Source: Salinimicrobium sp963739625 (GTDB lineage Bacteria; Bacteroidota; Bacteroidia; Flavobacteriales; Flavobacteriaceae). Taken from it: a stretch of DNA of 64,000 nucleotides. The stretch spans positions 62,001 to 126,000 of the forward strand of contig CAVUAU010000010.1 in NCBI GenBank assembly GCA_963739625.1. The letters run 5' to 3'. The notes beneath the pieces were generated by a model that saw only the letters and a list, made by a program, of their open reading frames with translations, did no database searches and had not been told where the DNA came from. The first letter of the stretch is position 1. Every line of letters begins with the position of its first letter. Position numbers and translations under genes: made by a program. Positions 1 to 8,554 of this stretch are shown here, in pieces.

Positions 1-406
1 TTTCACTAAGACTTTGTGAGTTTTCGAGGCCTTCCAAAACCGAATTGGTCATGTAGATAATATTGTATGCGCTGGACCATAACTCAAAGTTGGCAGAATT
101 TCCGGGAGATATTTCATTTTGCTGAAATTCAGAATAAGAGTTCTCCGGATTCACTGGCTCCAATATGTCTGAAGACAAACCTGCGAGGACGGTTACAGAA
201 GAACGCCAACCACTAGAGAAGGACGCCCTGAATAATTCGTTATAAATTCCTTTAATAGCACGAGAAGCTGTCTCTTCGTTATCAAAAACAGTTTCCTTTA
301 CAATTTTGTGATCTGGAATTTCTATTTCTACATAATCTTCACATTCCCAAAACAGGGAACAAATTACTATGGTCGCGAAGACCATTATTAGTTTTTTACC
401 TTTCAT
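1..406 (-). CDS. SusD/RagB-family outer-membrane lipoprotein, N-terminal part (truncated by window edge)
   Basis: The reading frame opens at the ATG at 406 and runs off the window, giving about 135 residues. It starts with MKGKK, a hydrophobic stretch and a Cys (WECEDY) that reads as a lipoprotein signal. The text after it (DNEETASRAIKGIYNELF, then an SDILEPVNP-like stretch) is typical of the N-terminal helical region of SusD-like proteins. SusD proteins sit on the cell surface as the lid over a SusC porter and bind the glycan or other nutrient. The gene lies 10 bp downstream of susC in the same direction, the normal SusC-SusD order. The substrate cannot be told from this fragment. Confidence 0.85.
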   Translation of the reverse strand, partial: MKGKKLIMVFATIVICSLFWECEDYVEIEIPDHKIVKETVFDNEETASRAIKGIYNELFRASFSSGWRSSVTVLAGLSSDILEPVNPENSYSEFQQNEISPGNSANFELWSSAYNIIYMTNSVLEGLENSQSLSE

Positions 407-416
407 AATGTTTTTT

Positions 417-3400
417 TTAGAAGTTGATTTCGAATCCACCCGTAACTGTTCGCAGAGCAGGAAGTGATACTGCTCCGGGATTTTCAGGATATAATCCCTC
501 GTAATCGGTAATTGTTAGGAGGTTCTGGGCATTCATATAAATTCTCCCCTCATTAATACCAAATACACGCTCTATACTACCTGGTAATCTGTAGTTGACG
601 GATAGATTTTTTAGCCTTATATAAGAGGCATCATTGTAGAAAAGCCGCGTGCTAGTTGCATAGGAGTAAGCACTGGATGCCTCAAATGATTGAGAAACTT
701 TTTGTAATGTAAGTTTGCCGGTGTCCTGAAGAGAGTTGAATACATATGCTGGTTGATTTACCATTGTCCCTGGAGAAGGAAAATATGGATCGGGAGCGTC
801 CTGCTTTACAAATTCCCAAAGAAAACTTAGAGAAAAATTTCTATAAGAAATATCGTTACTTAACCCACCGTAGAATTGTCGAGTATGATCCATTATTATC
901 ACCCTATCTTCATAATCGAACCTTCCATCATCATTAATGTCTTGTATGGCGTATAGTCCCGTCTCTGGATCAACTCCTTTATATGAGTAGAGAAGGGAAA
1001 TATTTAAAGGTTGACCCACCTTGTAAACATTCGCATACGAAGTTTCCTCTATGTTTGGAAAACTAAGCAACTTAGTTTCGGGAACTGTAAGATTGAGAAA
1101 AGTTTGCCATCGAAAATTTCTCTTATTAAAGTTAACTGAGGATATTTCTATTTCCCAGCCAGTATTTTGGACCGTAGCCGGCATGTTGGCCTGGATAGAA
1201 GCAAATCCCGTTGTAGATGGAAGTGGATAACCAACCAATTGGTTGGAAGATCTATTGCGATACCAACTTGCTCCAAGATTGATCCTTCCATTGAAAAACC
1301 CCAGATCCACAGCAGCTTCCAGTTTCTTATTTTCTTCCCATGAATACTCTGGATTCGTGAGTTGAGTAGGATATAAACCTCCCGGTCCCGGTGTGGCTTC
1401 ATAGGTATCCATATAACCATAATCTGGAATTTGATCACTTCCGGTGATCCCGTAACTCCCTCTAAATTTGCCGAAACTCAGGAATTCTAAGCTTTCTTTT
1501 AACAGTGGTTCTTCCGAAAAAATCCAGGCACTGCCAATCGCTCCAAAATCGGCAAACCTTTTCTCGGGTCCAAAACGGGAAGAACCATCTCTTCGACCTG
1601 TCAAATTGATAAAAAACCGTTCCTTTAGGTTATAACCCAATCTGCCAAAAACTGCGTTGTACCTGTATTCAGTATCCAAATCCCTAAGAACATCAACCTC
1701 CTCCGCTGCACCAAGATTTCCCACAAGTGCTTCAGAAGAATAACCTTTTCCCACAATTGAAAGATTTTCACTTTTTGCCTCCTGGAAAGTAAGTCCGATA
1801 ATTGCATTTAAAGATCCTCCTAAAAAATCGGATGTATAATTTATTTGAGGCTCTACAATCCAGGAATCTCTTTTAGCTTCTATATGGGTTGAGGAATGAA
1901 CACTGAAGTCTCTCCAATCTGGGGGGTAAGAATCCCTAAATACCCTACGAAGCTGACTGCTAACAAGATTGGTGAATCCGGCGTTTACTTCGAATTCTAA
2001 TCCTTCCAAGATTTGATAACCTATTTCAAAATTGCTTATCAAATTGTTCGCTTTTGATGTACTGGAATTATTTAGTACTGCAAAAGGATTGTTCCAGGTA
2101 TTTTCTTCCCAATTGAGACTTTCGTCTTCATTGTAGATTGCAGGTGCATTTGGAGGTAAAAACAGCGCATCTTGAATAAAATTATCACCATGAAAAAGTT
2201 CGTTTTTATCCAGTCCATATGTAGTGGAAAAGTTTAAATGAAGTTTGTTTTCGTAGGCCCTATGCTGAAGGCTTAAAGCACCTGTGGCTTTGCGGTAGCT
2301 CAAATTGCCGGGAAAAACACTTCCCTCTTCATGGTAAGAAATTCCGGCACGAAATGATGTTGTAGATGTTCCTCCAGAAGCAGAAAGATTAACATCAGTT
2401 ATATTTGATGTTCCACCAAATAGTTCTTCCTGCCAATCTGTATACCGATTCTGATCCCATACTACATGATCTGGAGCATTGTCAGCCGTAGGTTCTATGT
2501 TATCATTTTCAAAAGCTCTCTTTCTTATTTGAAGATATTGATCTGTATTAAGCAAACCCATTTTGTTTGGAACTTCACTTATACCGCGGTAGAGCCGAGT
2601 ATTAATTTTTATACCCTCGTCATAAGCGACTCCACTTTTAGTCGTTATCAAGACTACACCATTTGCTCCACGAGAACCATAAATAGCAGTTGCATCAGCA
2701 TCCTTTAAAACTTCAATGCTTTCGATGTCCGAAAGATTAAGAGTACTTAAAAAATCTATACCATAACTCAACATGCTGTTTACTCCTGTGATAGGATTTG
2801 CGTTAATAGGTATCCCGTCTACTATATACAATGGAAGGTTTCCGTTATCATCTGGTGAATTTCGCAGACTATTTTGTCCTCGAACCCGTATTATAGGAGC
2901 GTTACCGGGAACACCGCTGGTTTGGATTACCTCCACCCCTGCCATTCTCCCCTGCAAAGCCTGGAGCGGACTCACCACCGGCTGCATCTCTATTTCCTCT
3001 GCAGTGACACGGGAGATGTTTCCTGTGCTTTCTCTTTTGGTAGTATTATAATATCCCGCGTTGATCTCGACTTCTGCAAGAGCAGTGACATCTTCCTCCA
3101 TGGTGGTATTGATCTCACTCCTGCCCTGCACCGGTACCTCCTGCTTTTTGAAGCCCAGGAATGAGAAAACCAGGACTGCATTGGGCGCTGCCTCTATGGT
3201 ATAGAAACCATCTAAATTTGTGACGGTACCTTTATTACTGTTTTTGATATTAACGGCTACCCCCGGAATGGGTAAACCTTCTTTGTCAACTACTTTCCCG
3301 CTTATAGTTGTTTGGAAGTAGATTTCTTTACCTGCGGCATAACCGCGAACGGTCATGACAAACAGAAAAAGAATTATGGTGATGAGCGCGATTACAACAA

Positions 3401-3422
3401 ACCGGCTGTAATTATTTTTCAT
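417..3422 (-). CDS. SusC/RagA-family TonB-dependent outer-membrane porter
   Basis: The protein has 1001 residues. After an N-terminal signal/anchor (about 1-30) comes a carboxypeptidase-regulatory-like beta-sandwich (about 38-120, ISGKVVDKEGLPIPGVAV), then a TonB plug with the SusC hallmarks LYIVDGIPI and IESIEVLKDADATAIYGSRG (about 195-255), and a long 22-strand-type barrel ending in the aromatic C-terminus EINF expected for BAM-inserted barrels. It imports a ligand captured by the SusD partner encoded just downstream, using TonB energy. No sigma/anti-sigma pair, hybrid kinase or glycoside hydrolase is visible beside it, so neither regulation nor substrate can be assigned. A plus-strand hairpin with a T-run lies just upstream of the start. 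Confidence 0.95.
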   Translation of the reverse strand: MKNNYSRFVVIALITIILFLFVMTVRGYAAGKEIYFQTTISGKVVDKEGLPIPGVAVNIKNSNKGTVTNLDGFYTIEAAPNAVLVFSFLGFKKQEVPVQGRSEINTTMEEDVTALAEVEINAGYYNTTKRESTGNISRVTAEEIEMQPVVSPLQALQGRMAGVEVIQTSGVPGNAPIIRVRGQNSLRNSPDDNGNLPLYIVDGIPINANPITGVNSMLSYGIDFLSTLNLSDIESIEVLKDADATAIYGSRGANGVVLITTKSGVAYDEGIKINTRLYRGISEVPNKMGLLNTDQYLQIRKRAFENDNIEPTADNAPDHVVWDQNRYTDWQEELFGGTSNITDVNLSASGGTSTTSFRAGISYHEEGSVFPGNLSYRKATGALSLQHRAYENKLHLNFSTTYGLDKNELFHGDNFIQDALFLPPNAPAIYNEDESLNWEENTWNNPFAVLNNSSTSKANNLISNFEIGYQILEGLEFEVNAGFTNLVSSQLRRVFRDSYPPDWRDFSVHSSTHIEAKRDSWIVEPQINYTSDFLGGSLNAIIGLTFQEAKSENLSIVGKGYSSEALVGNLGAAEEVDVLRDLDTEYRYNAVFGRLGYNLKERFFINLTGRRDGSSRFGPEKRFADFGAIGSAWIFSEEPLLKESLEFLSFGKFRGSYGITGSDQIPDYGYMDTYEATPGPGGLYPTQLTNPEYSWEENKKLEAAVDLGFFNGRINLGASWYRNRSSNQLVGYPLPSTTGFASIQANMPATVQNTGWEIEISSVNFNKRNFRWQTFLNLTVPETKLLSFPNIEETSYANVYKVGQPLNISLLYSYKGVDPETGLYAIQDINDDGRFDYEDRVIIMDHTRQFYGGLSNDISYRNFSLSFLWEFVKQDAPDPYFPSPGTMVNQPAYVFNSLQDTGKLTLQKVSQSFEASSAYSYATSTRLFYNDASYIRLKNLSVNYRLPGSIERVFGINEGRIYMNAQNLLTITDYEGLYPENPGAVSLPALRTVTGGFEINF

Positions 3423-3465
3423 ATTTTTGTAATGGTTAAATGAAACTCAAGTTTTATTTGATTTA

Positions 3466-3513
3466 GGCCTTCCAGCGTCCTTCGCCAAAAGTGACTGGAA
3501 GGCCCTTTTTTAT
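3466..3513 (+). terminator. Intrinsic terminator facing away from susC
   Basis: A 10-bp perfect stem (GGCCTTCCAG / CTGGAAGGCC) with a 19-nt loop is followed by CTTTTTTATTT on the plus strand. There is no plus-strand gene to its left, only the 5' end of the minus-strand susC, so it would end an RNA that is antisense to the susC leader. The hairpin is plain; its function is inferred. Confidence 0.6.
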
Positions 3514-4157
3514 TTGCCCTGCTCCTGGAGCAAGGGGTAGGTATGGCAAAGCTGCCGTGGGGGATGACAGCTTTGGCCGGGATAGTTTTAGCACTGTTTC
3601 ATTGGCATAGTTGTTTTTGTTTCACTTTTTGCGTCATCCCTTCAAAAAGGGCAAAATTGTGTCCCACCCTCCCATCACCATTGTAGGGTTTATATGGTGA
3701 TTACCCACGGGTACTAATGGCTAAACTAGACACCCTGCAGCGCTTTGCCTCCTAAACATGAAGGGCTAATTACAGGTTAGGCAAAGCATCAAGTTCTTTT
3801 TGTTGTGAAACTTCTTATGAAGAAACAGTGCTTCGAAAAGTGGAGTATCAGGGGGCGCCTTAATAGGGGGAAATAAAAAGGCGTGAGAACTCAACTTATT
3901 GTACTAGAGGCACTGGTATGCCCACACACAAATAAGCGGCTACTCACGCCCGGGTCGTGAGCATCCATGCTTATCATCTCGTGTGTTCAAAAATTACCAG
4001 TTTTCTAGTACGAGATTCAAAGCGAATGCTTCCAATATTTAATTAAAGAAGTTTCGCAAATATAATTTATCGGCAATAAAAATAAGAATACTTTTTTCAA
4101 CGACAATATTTTATTTAAAATTATTTTTTGTCGTCTTAGGTATTTGTCAATTTGGGT
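3514..4157. other. Non-coding region between susC and the XRE gene, with nested inverted repeats
   Basis: No convincing reading frame is seen. Three inverted repeats stand out: GGCAAAGCTG...CAGCTTTGGCC near 3543-3580; GCTTTGCCT...AGGCAAAGC near 3748-3789; and a nested structure at 3880-3950 with arms GGCGTGAG/CTCACGCC, CTTATT/AATAAG and GGCA/TGCC arranged concentrically. The last looks like a structured RNA or a mobile-element/protein recognition site. The region should also contain the susC promoter and the promoter of the XRE gene at 4158. Confidence 0.5.
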
Positions 4158-4640
4158 ATGGCAAAAACGGCTAAAAACAAGGCACTCCAAGCGGTAGGCA
4201 AAAAAATTAAAGAAGAAAGGCTCAGGCAGAATTTGGAAATTGCCGATATTTCTGATCAAACTGGTTTGCATTACAATACAATTCGGAAAATGGAAGGTGG
4301 ACATGACGTGTTGCTTTCCAGTTTTGTTGAGGTATGTTTTTCTCTTAAACTACATCCAAAAAATATTTTTGAAGTTGATTTAGATATTGAACCAAAATTT
4401 GACCTTTCTCCTTCCCGCAGGGAAAAATCCCGACTAACATCAAGAATAAAAGATCTATTAAATAAGGGGTTTTTCACATCGTGGCGAGGAACGAGAGATG
4501 TTGTTCAAGAATTGAATAAAGGATATGCTTTGCAAGCTGACTCAAAGAATATTTCATCCATAATGAAAAGACTCGTTTTGGATCACTATTTAAAACTTAA
4601 AAAGGAGGGGCGAAAGAACTTGTACAAAGATTTAAAGTAA
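4158..4640 (+). CDS. XRE-type HTH protein with a C-terminal winged-helix-like domain
   Basis: The ATG at 4158 (MAKTAKNKALQ) is preferred over an in-frame TTG two codons upstream. The product has 160 residues. Residues about 10-75 form a helix-turn-helix of the Cro/C1 type (GKKIKEERLRQ...IADISDQTGLHYNTIRKME). The C-terminal 70 residues (FFTSWRGTRDVVQEL...NISSIMKRLV..LKKEGRKNLYKDL) have the helix pattern and basic ending of a small winged-helix domain. It probably binds DNA and regulates neighbouring genes. It stands alone at the left edge of the defence island, and its target is unknown. Confidence 0.7.
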   Translation: MAKTAKNKALQAVGKKIKEERLRQNLEIADISDQTGLHYNTIRKMEGGHDVLLSSFVEVCFSLKLHPKNIFEVDLDIEPKFDLSPSRREKSRLTSRIKDLLNKGFFTSWRGTRDVVQELNKGYALQADSKNISSIMKRLVLDHYLKLKKEGRKNLYKDLK

Positions 4641-5173
4641 TTTTCCCTCGGAATATTTGTTGAGAAGCTCTCCCTCTGCAAAACTTCTTTTCTCAACAAT
4701 CTCATTTGTTTTAAAATCATACTCTACTTCAACAAAAAATTTTTTAAAGCCTAAAGAGCAAACCTGCTGGTTCCTTCTTCACGATTCATAATTAAAATTC
4801 TTTAAATAAGTAAGGTTTAGAACTGATTAGAATTTATAGTGAGAGAAAATAGTTTGATACAAGCGGACAGCGATATTTATATAGTGTGATAATTATGTTG
4901 TCCTTGACAAGTAGACGTATATTTTATGAAGAACTTGAAAACCGTTTAGATAATAATCCATCAAAAAGTGTCGCTGAAAAAATTTTAAGATAATGTTCAA
5001 ATACCAGAAGACAAGAATAATAAGTATGAAGGTGCTTAATTGCATAACATCAGTACAATAAGTATATCCCTAAGCTAGAATTTGTGCGACTGTTAAATGA
5101 TTCCGAGCTGAATCCATCTGGAATGAGAAAATAAAATTAGTGCATTTGCCAAGAAATTTACACTATTTGTTTC
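4641..5173. other. Gap with decayed coding remnants
   Basis: About 530 bp of very AT-rich DNA. A 32-codon stub opens at 4894 and closes at an early TAA, followed by several more stops in all frames. This fits remnants of a former gene rather than a functional one. No family could be recognised. Confidence 0.4.
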
Positions 5174-5191
5174 TATATTTGCGTATTACGC
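5174..5191 (+). promoter_or_regulatory. Putative promoter -7 element and operator of the XRE-NurA-HerA operon
   Basis: TATATTTG (5174-5181) matches the Bacteroidota -7 consensus TAnnTTTG. It runs straight into the inverted repeat GCGTA-T-TACGC (5181-5191), which ends 7 bp before the ATG of the small XRE gene at 5199. This arrangement suits autoregulation by that XRE protein. No well-spaced -33 TTTG was found, so the promoter call is tentative. Confidence 0.4.
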
Positions 5192-5198
5192 TAAAAAA

Positions 5199-5408
5199 AT
5201 GACTAATAAAAACATTAATAGGCTTCGAGTAGTTCTGGCAGAAAAAGGGTTAACTAATAAGTGGTTAGCTGAGAGAATGAGAAAAAACCCTACAACTATC
5301 TCACGATGGTGTAATAATGATATGCAGCCATCTTTGGAAACATTAATGAATATCGCTAAAGTTTTAGATGTCGATATAAAAGACCTGCTTTGGTCATCAA
5401 AAGGATGA
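5199..5408 (+). CDS. Small XRE-family transcriptional regulator
   Basis: The 69-residue product is essentially a single helix-turn-helix domain (NKWLAERMRKNPTTISRWCNN, about residues 24-45), ending at LLWSSKG. Its stop codon is almost joined to the ATG of the NurA-like gene (TGAAATG), so the two are probably translated together. Single-domain XRE genes at the head of defence operons usually keep the operon repressed. The palindrome just upstream (5181-5191) is the likely operator. Confidence 0.8.
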   Translation: MTNKNINRLRVVLAEKGLTNKWLAERMRKNPTTISRWCNNDMQPSLETLMNIAKVLDVDIKDLLWSSKG

Positions 5409-5409
5409 A

Positions 5410-6696
5410 ATGAAAAATACTCAAAAGGATGTATTAAGTGCATTTACAGCAATTTTAGAAAATCTAGTAGAAGGAGATATATATGATTCATTGCCTCCTA
5501 AAGGGCCAATTGATTTACCTTTTCCTTCTGTAGCAGAGGAGGAACTTAAATCTCTTGATCAAGATATATATGGAGAGAATGAAGAAGATGGTGAAATTAT
5601 ATCTTCTGAAAGAATTAAAGTTGTTGAATTGCCTGAAATAAAAGAGGTTTCAATTCCATTAACCTCAGATTTAGACGGGTTAAATATTATTGGTATATCT
5701 GGAGCGAATAACAGAATTTTAACAACATCATTTCATCTTATTCTTTCTCGTTCCTCTATTGTTAATTTTAAATATACCAGGGGATATGAAAAACCTTATT
5801 TTTATACTAAGAGCAGAGATTGTTCTGCTCTACTTGTATTAGACAACAATATTTTTAATAATTCCTACAGCTTATATACTTACAATGAGCTTATAGATCA
5901 ACCGGATAGTCCTATTTATGACCATATAACAAAAAGTAAAGGCAAGCCTTTCATTTTTAAATATAATTTTGAAAAATTCAAAAAAGCTCCTAACTCTCAA
6001 TCATTGGGACTAGGGGTGAAATTTCAGCATTCCTTAGAATTATTGTCAATTGCTGATATCAATATTCAGCATGACAGCCCTTTAGTTTGTATAAAAGACG
6101 GTGCTTTATTTTCAAATAGTAGTAAAGTATCAGATATTCAAAATGGCTTAAAAAAACTACTTTCTTGGTCTGGTAAGAATAAGTCTTTCATTGCATTATC
6201 ATCTAAAATTGCTGATTCTAGGGTATTAATAAATACTTTGTGCGCGTATCCTCATTTAATTGAGGATTATTTCCCAAATCAACACATTACAGAAGGTGTT
6301 ATTCAATCCTTTGGTACAGATGCATTACTTCTAAAGAAAATATTAAAACCAGGCTACAGAACTCCATTGATTGAATATATAGAAAAAACGCGGGAACCAA
6401 TTGTTAAAAAGGATGGGTTTGAAGGGTTAAAACCATTAACCTGCTATTATCATAAAAGGTCAAAACCATATAGTTTTATAAGAATTGAAATACCCAAATT
6501 TATGTGGGAGGAAAACAAGGAACAAATTGAATTTGCTATTTCTGTAGCTATCTGGCAGTATGAACTTGGCGGAGATAAACCATTAGTCATAAAAGCTGCA
6601 AATGAAAGATGTATTTTAGACCATGAACATAAAATAGTAGAACAACAGATGAAAGCAGCGTTTGAAAAGAAAAAATTGGGCTTAATCGAATTTTAA
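5410..6696 (+). CDS. NurA-like nuclease domain protein (HerA partner)
   Basis: The 428-residue protein lies directly upstream of a HerA-type ATPase. It shows the spaced features of NurA nucleases: a central-strand motif near residues 86-105 (LNIIGISGANNRI...LILSRSSIV), a second VCIKDGALFS motif near 225-235 that matches the family's (h)DG(s/a)L segment, and a C-terminal KAANERCILDH segment in place of the usual AH/(A)R ending. NurA works with HerA in DNA end resection, and NurA-HerA pairs also occur as phage defence modules. In the first motif a Ser stands where NurA normally has the first metal-binding Asp (IDGS becomes ISGA), if my alignment is right. The first 75 residues are acidic and not recognised. 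The NurA assignment rests on motif pattern and neighbour, not on a search. Confidence 0.65.
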   Translation: MKNTQKDVLSAFTAILENLVEGDIYDSLPPKGPIDLPFPSVAEEELKSLDQDIYGENEEDGEIISSERIKVVELPEIKEVSIPLTSDLDGLNIIGISGANNRILTTSFHLILSRSSIVNFKYTRGYEKPYFYTKSRDCSALLVLDNNIFNNSYSLYTYNELIDQPDSPIYDHITKSKGKPFIFKYNFEKFKKAPNSQSLGLGVKFQHSLELLSIADINIQHDSPLVCIKDGALFSNSSKVSDIQNGLKKLLSWSGKNKSFIALSSKIADSRVLINTLCAYPHLIEDYFPNQHITEGVIQSFGTDALLLKKILKPGYRTPLIEYIEKTREPIVKKDGFEGLKPLTCYYHKRSKPYSFIRIEIPKFMWEENKEQIEFAISVAIWQYELGGDKPLVIKAANERCILDHEHKIVEQQMKAAFEKKKLGLIEF

Positions 6697-6709
6697 AAAT
6701 ATAATTAAA

Positions 6710-8539
6710 ATGACAGAGAACAGTATAGCAGTAGCTAAACCATATCATGACATAAATACTCCTTTCTCTATTGACGAACATGGAGCTCTGGCAGAATATA
6801 TAATAAATGATCCCGAAAAGATGCCTCAATTGGCTTTAGGCGCATCTATTTTAATTAGGGATAAAAAAACAGAGGGTATTTCTGCGGATGACTTTAAAGA
6901 TTTCTGGTATGCTGGGAGAATTATAGGCTTAAGAGCTGTCTCTCCTTTTAACCCGGAAAGAACAAGTATGCTTTATCAAGAAGATAGCCTTATGGATCCT
7001 ACTAGTCCTCTTGATTCAATTAATGGGCCCCATACACATCAACCGATGGTAATACAAGTTGCTTTAACGAGAGAATTGTCCACTGTTGATAATGAAGCAG
7101 GTAAGTTTATAGATTCAGCCATTCAAAGACCACCTTCTGGACATAGCAGATTATTTTTTCCAAAATTAAATAGAGATGAAGGTGACCCGGCTCCTACGCT
7201 TAAGGATATATTAAGAGTAAAGGAAAAAGGTCTTAGTTTGGGCATGATTGGTTTTGGAAATAAGCCTTATGGGTGGAATAATAAAAAGTTTATAGAGTAT
7301 AAATGGGATATAGATAAACTTGATAACAAACATATTTTTATTGTTGGCGAGAGTGGTTCTGGAAAAACTGTATTCCTTAAGAATTTAGCTTATGAGATAA
7401 TGCGATCAAATCATGATCGTGAATTTGATAAAAAAAATAGAATCATATTAACTGATGTTCAAGGGGATATTTCCCAGTTATTGTTTTGGGATTTTGTAGG
7501 ACATATTGAACCGAATTCCTGGCAACCTAAAATATCAAAACAAGAATTTGAAGATTCAAAACAAGTTTTTGGAGATTTTAGGCTAATTGTTCCTATGACA
7601 AAGGATCCCTATGCAGAAACTGAAGTTGCCTCTTTAGTTAGTTTAGCTCAGAAAAGGAATGTAGATGTACGTAGAATCAGTTTACGTTTTCAAGATTTGG
7701 ATTCACCTCGAGATGCTGAATATTTATTTAGAACCAGTTCTGATCAGGCAGCTCTATTAATGGAAGATTTGGCAGAAGGATTAAAATCTAATGGGGAACC
7801 TGCTTCCTTATCGAGATTACAGACAGCAATATCAAGACTTCTAACTAGGAATACTACTCCACAAATTGCTATTCCTACGAATGGTATTTCTTACTACAGA
7901 AGTACATTTGAAGCTAGTAAACGGGCATTGAGAAGTTTAGAGGAATATTTTGATATGGATACTGTTGGATTACAAGAAGATAAAAATCCACTCGATGACT
8001 TTGAATTTGATGGGACTACTATCCTTTTTCTTGACCATTTAAATCATGATGAACGATTAATGTGGGAAATGCAACTTGTTAGCTGGTTGTACAGAAAGAA
8101 AAAACAAATGCAAAATACTTATGTATTCTTTGATGAAGCACATCAAATTATACCAGCAACTAGATCTAGTAGCAATGGAGCTAGTGCCGAAGTCTTCAGT
8201 AGATTAAGATCAAATTTTGAAAAACTAGCAAGGGAAGGACGAAAGTTCAGATTGAATTTAGTTTTAAGTACTCAAAATCCTCAAGATTTACATCCTATAG
8301 TTCCAGAGCAATGCCCGACCAGAGTGGTTATGAAAATTAATCCTAAAAATGCACAGTATGCATTTCTTGATAAAGAACTCGCTTATGTAGCAAATAGTTT
8401 TAGTCAAGGACAATTCTGGATACAAAGTCCATTTAATGGAACACCAGACTGGGTGAGAGTACATAGTCTTGCACCTCCAGTCCCTCACGTTTCTATGGAA
8501 GTGTTTAGAGAGAAAATGATGAAAAAAGCTTCAATTTAA
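6710..8539 (+). CDS. HerA-type hexameric DNA translocase ATPase
   Basis: The 609-residue protein begins with an HAS-barrel-like region (about 20-190), followed by a RecA/FtsK-fold ATPase. Walker A is GESGSGKT (about 213-220), Walker B is YVFFDEAH (about 471-478), and a sensor-like LVLSTQNPQDL follows near 518. EGRKFRLNLVLSTQ is characteristic of the HerA/VirB4 superfamily. HerA pumps double-stranded DNA through a ring while its NurA-like partner cuts. It lies 13 bp after the NurA-like gene and 15 bp before a methyltransferase-like gene in one evident operon. Confidence 0.9.
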   Translation: MTENSIAVAKPYHDINTPFSIDEHGALAEYIINDPEKMPQLALGASILIRDKKTEGISADDFKDFWYAGRIIGLRAVSPFNPERTSMLYQEDSLMDPTSPLDSINGPHTHQPMVIQVALTRELSTVDNEAGKFIDSAIQRPPSGHSRLFFPKLNRDEGDPAPTLKDILRVKEKGLSLGMIGFGNKPYGWNNKKFIEYKWDIDKLDNKHIFIVGESGSGKTVFLKNLAYEIMRSNHDREFDKKNRIILTDVQGDISQLLFWDFVGHIEPNSWQPKISKQEFEDSKQVFGDFRLIVPMTKDPYAETEVASLVSLAQKRNVDVRRISLRFQDLDSPRDAEYLFRTSSDQAALLMEDLAEGLKSNGEPASLSRLQTAISRLLTRNTTPQIAIPTNGISYYRSTFEASKRALRSLEEYFDMDTVGLQEDKNPLDDFEFDGTTILFLDHLNHDERLMWEMQLVSWLYRKKKQMQNTYVFFDEAHQIIPATRSSSNGASAEVFSRLRSNFEKLAREGRKFRLNLVLSTQNPQDLHPIVPEQCPTRVVMKINPKNAQYAFLDKELAYVANSFSQGQFWIQSPFNGTPDWVRVHSLAPPVPHVSMEVFREKMMKKASI

Positions 8540-8554
8540 CAATTAAGTAGCTAA

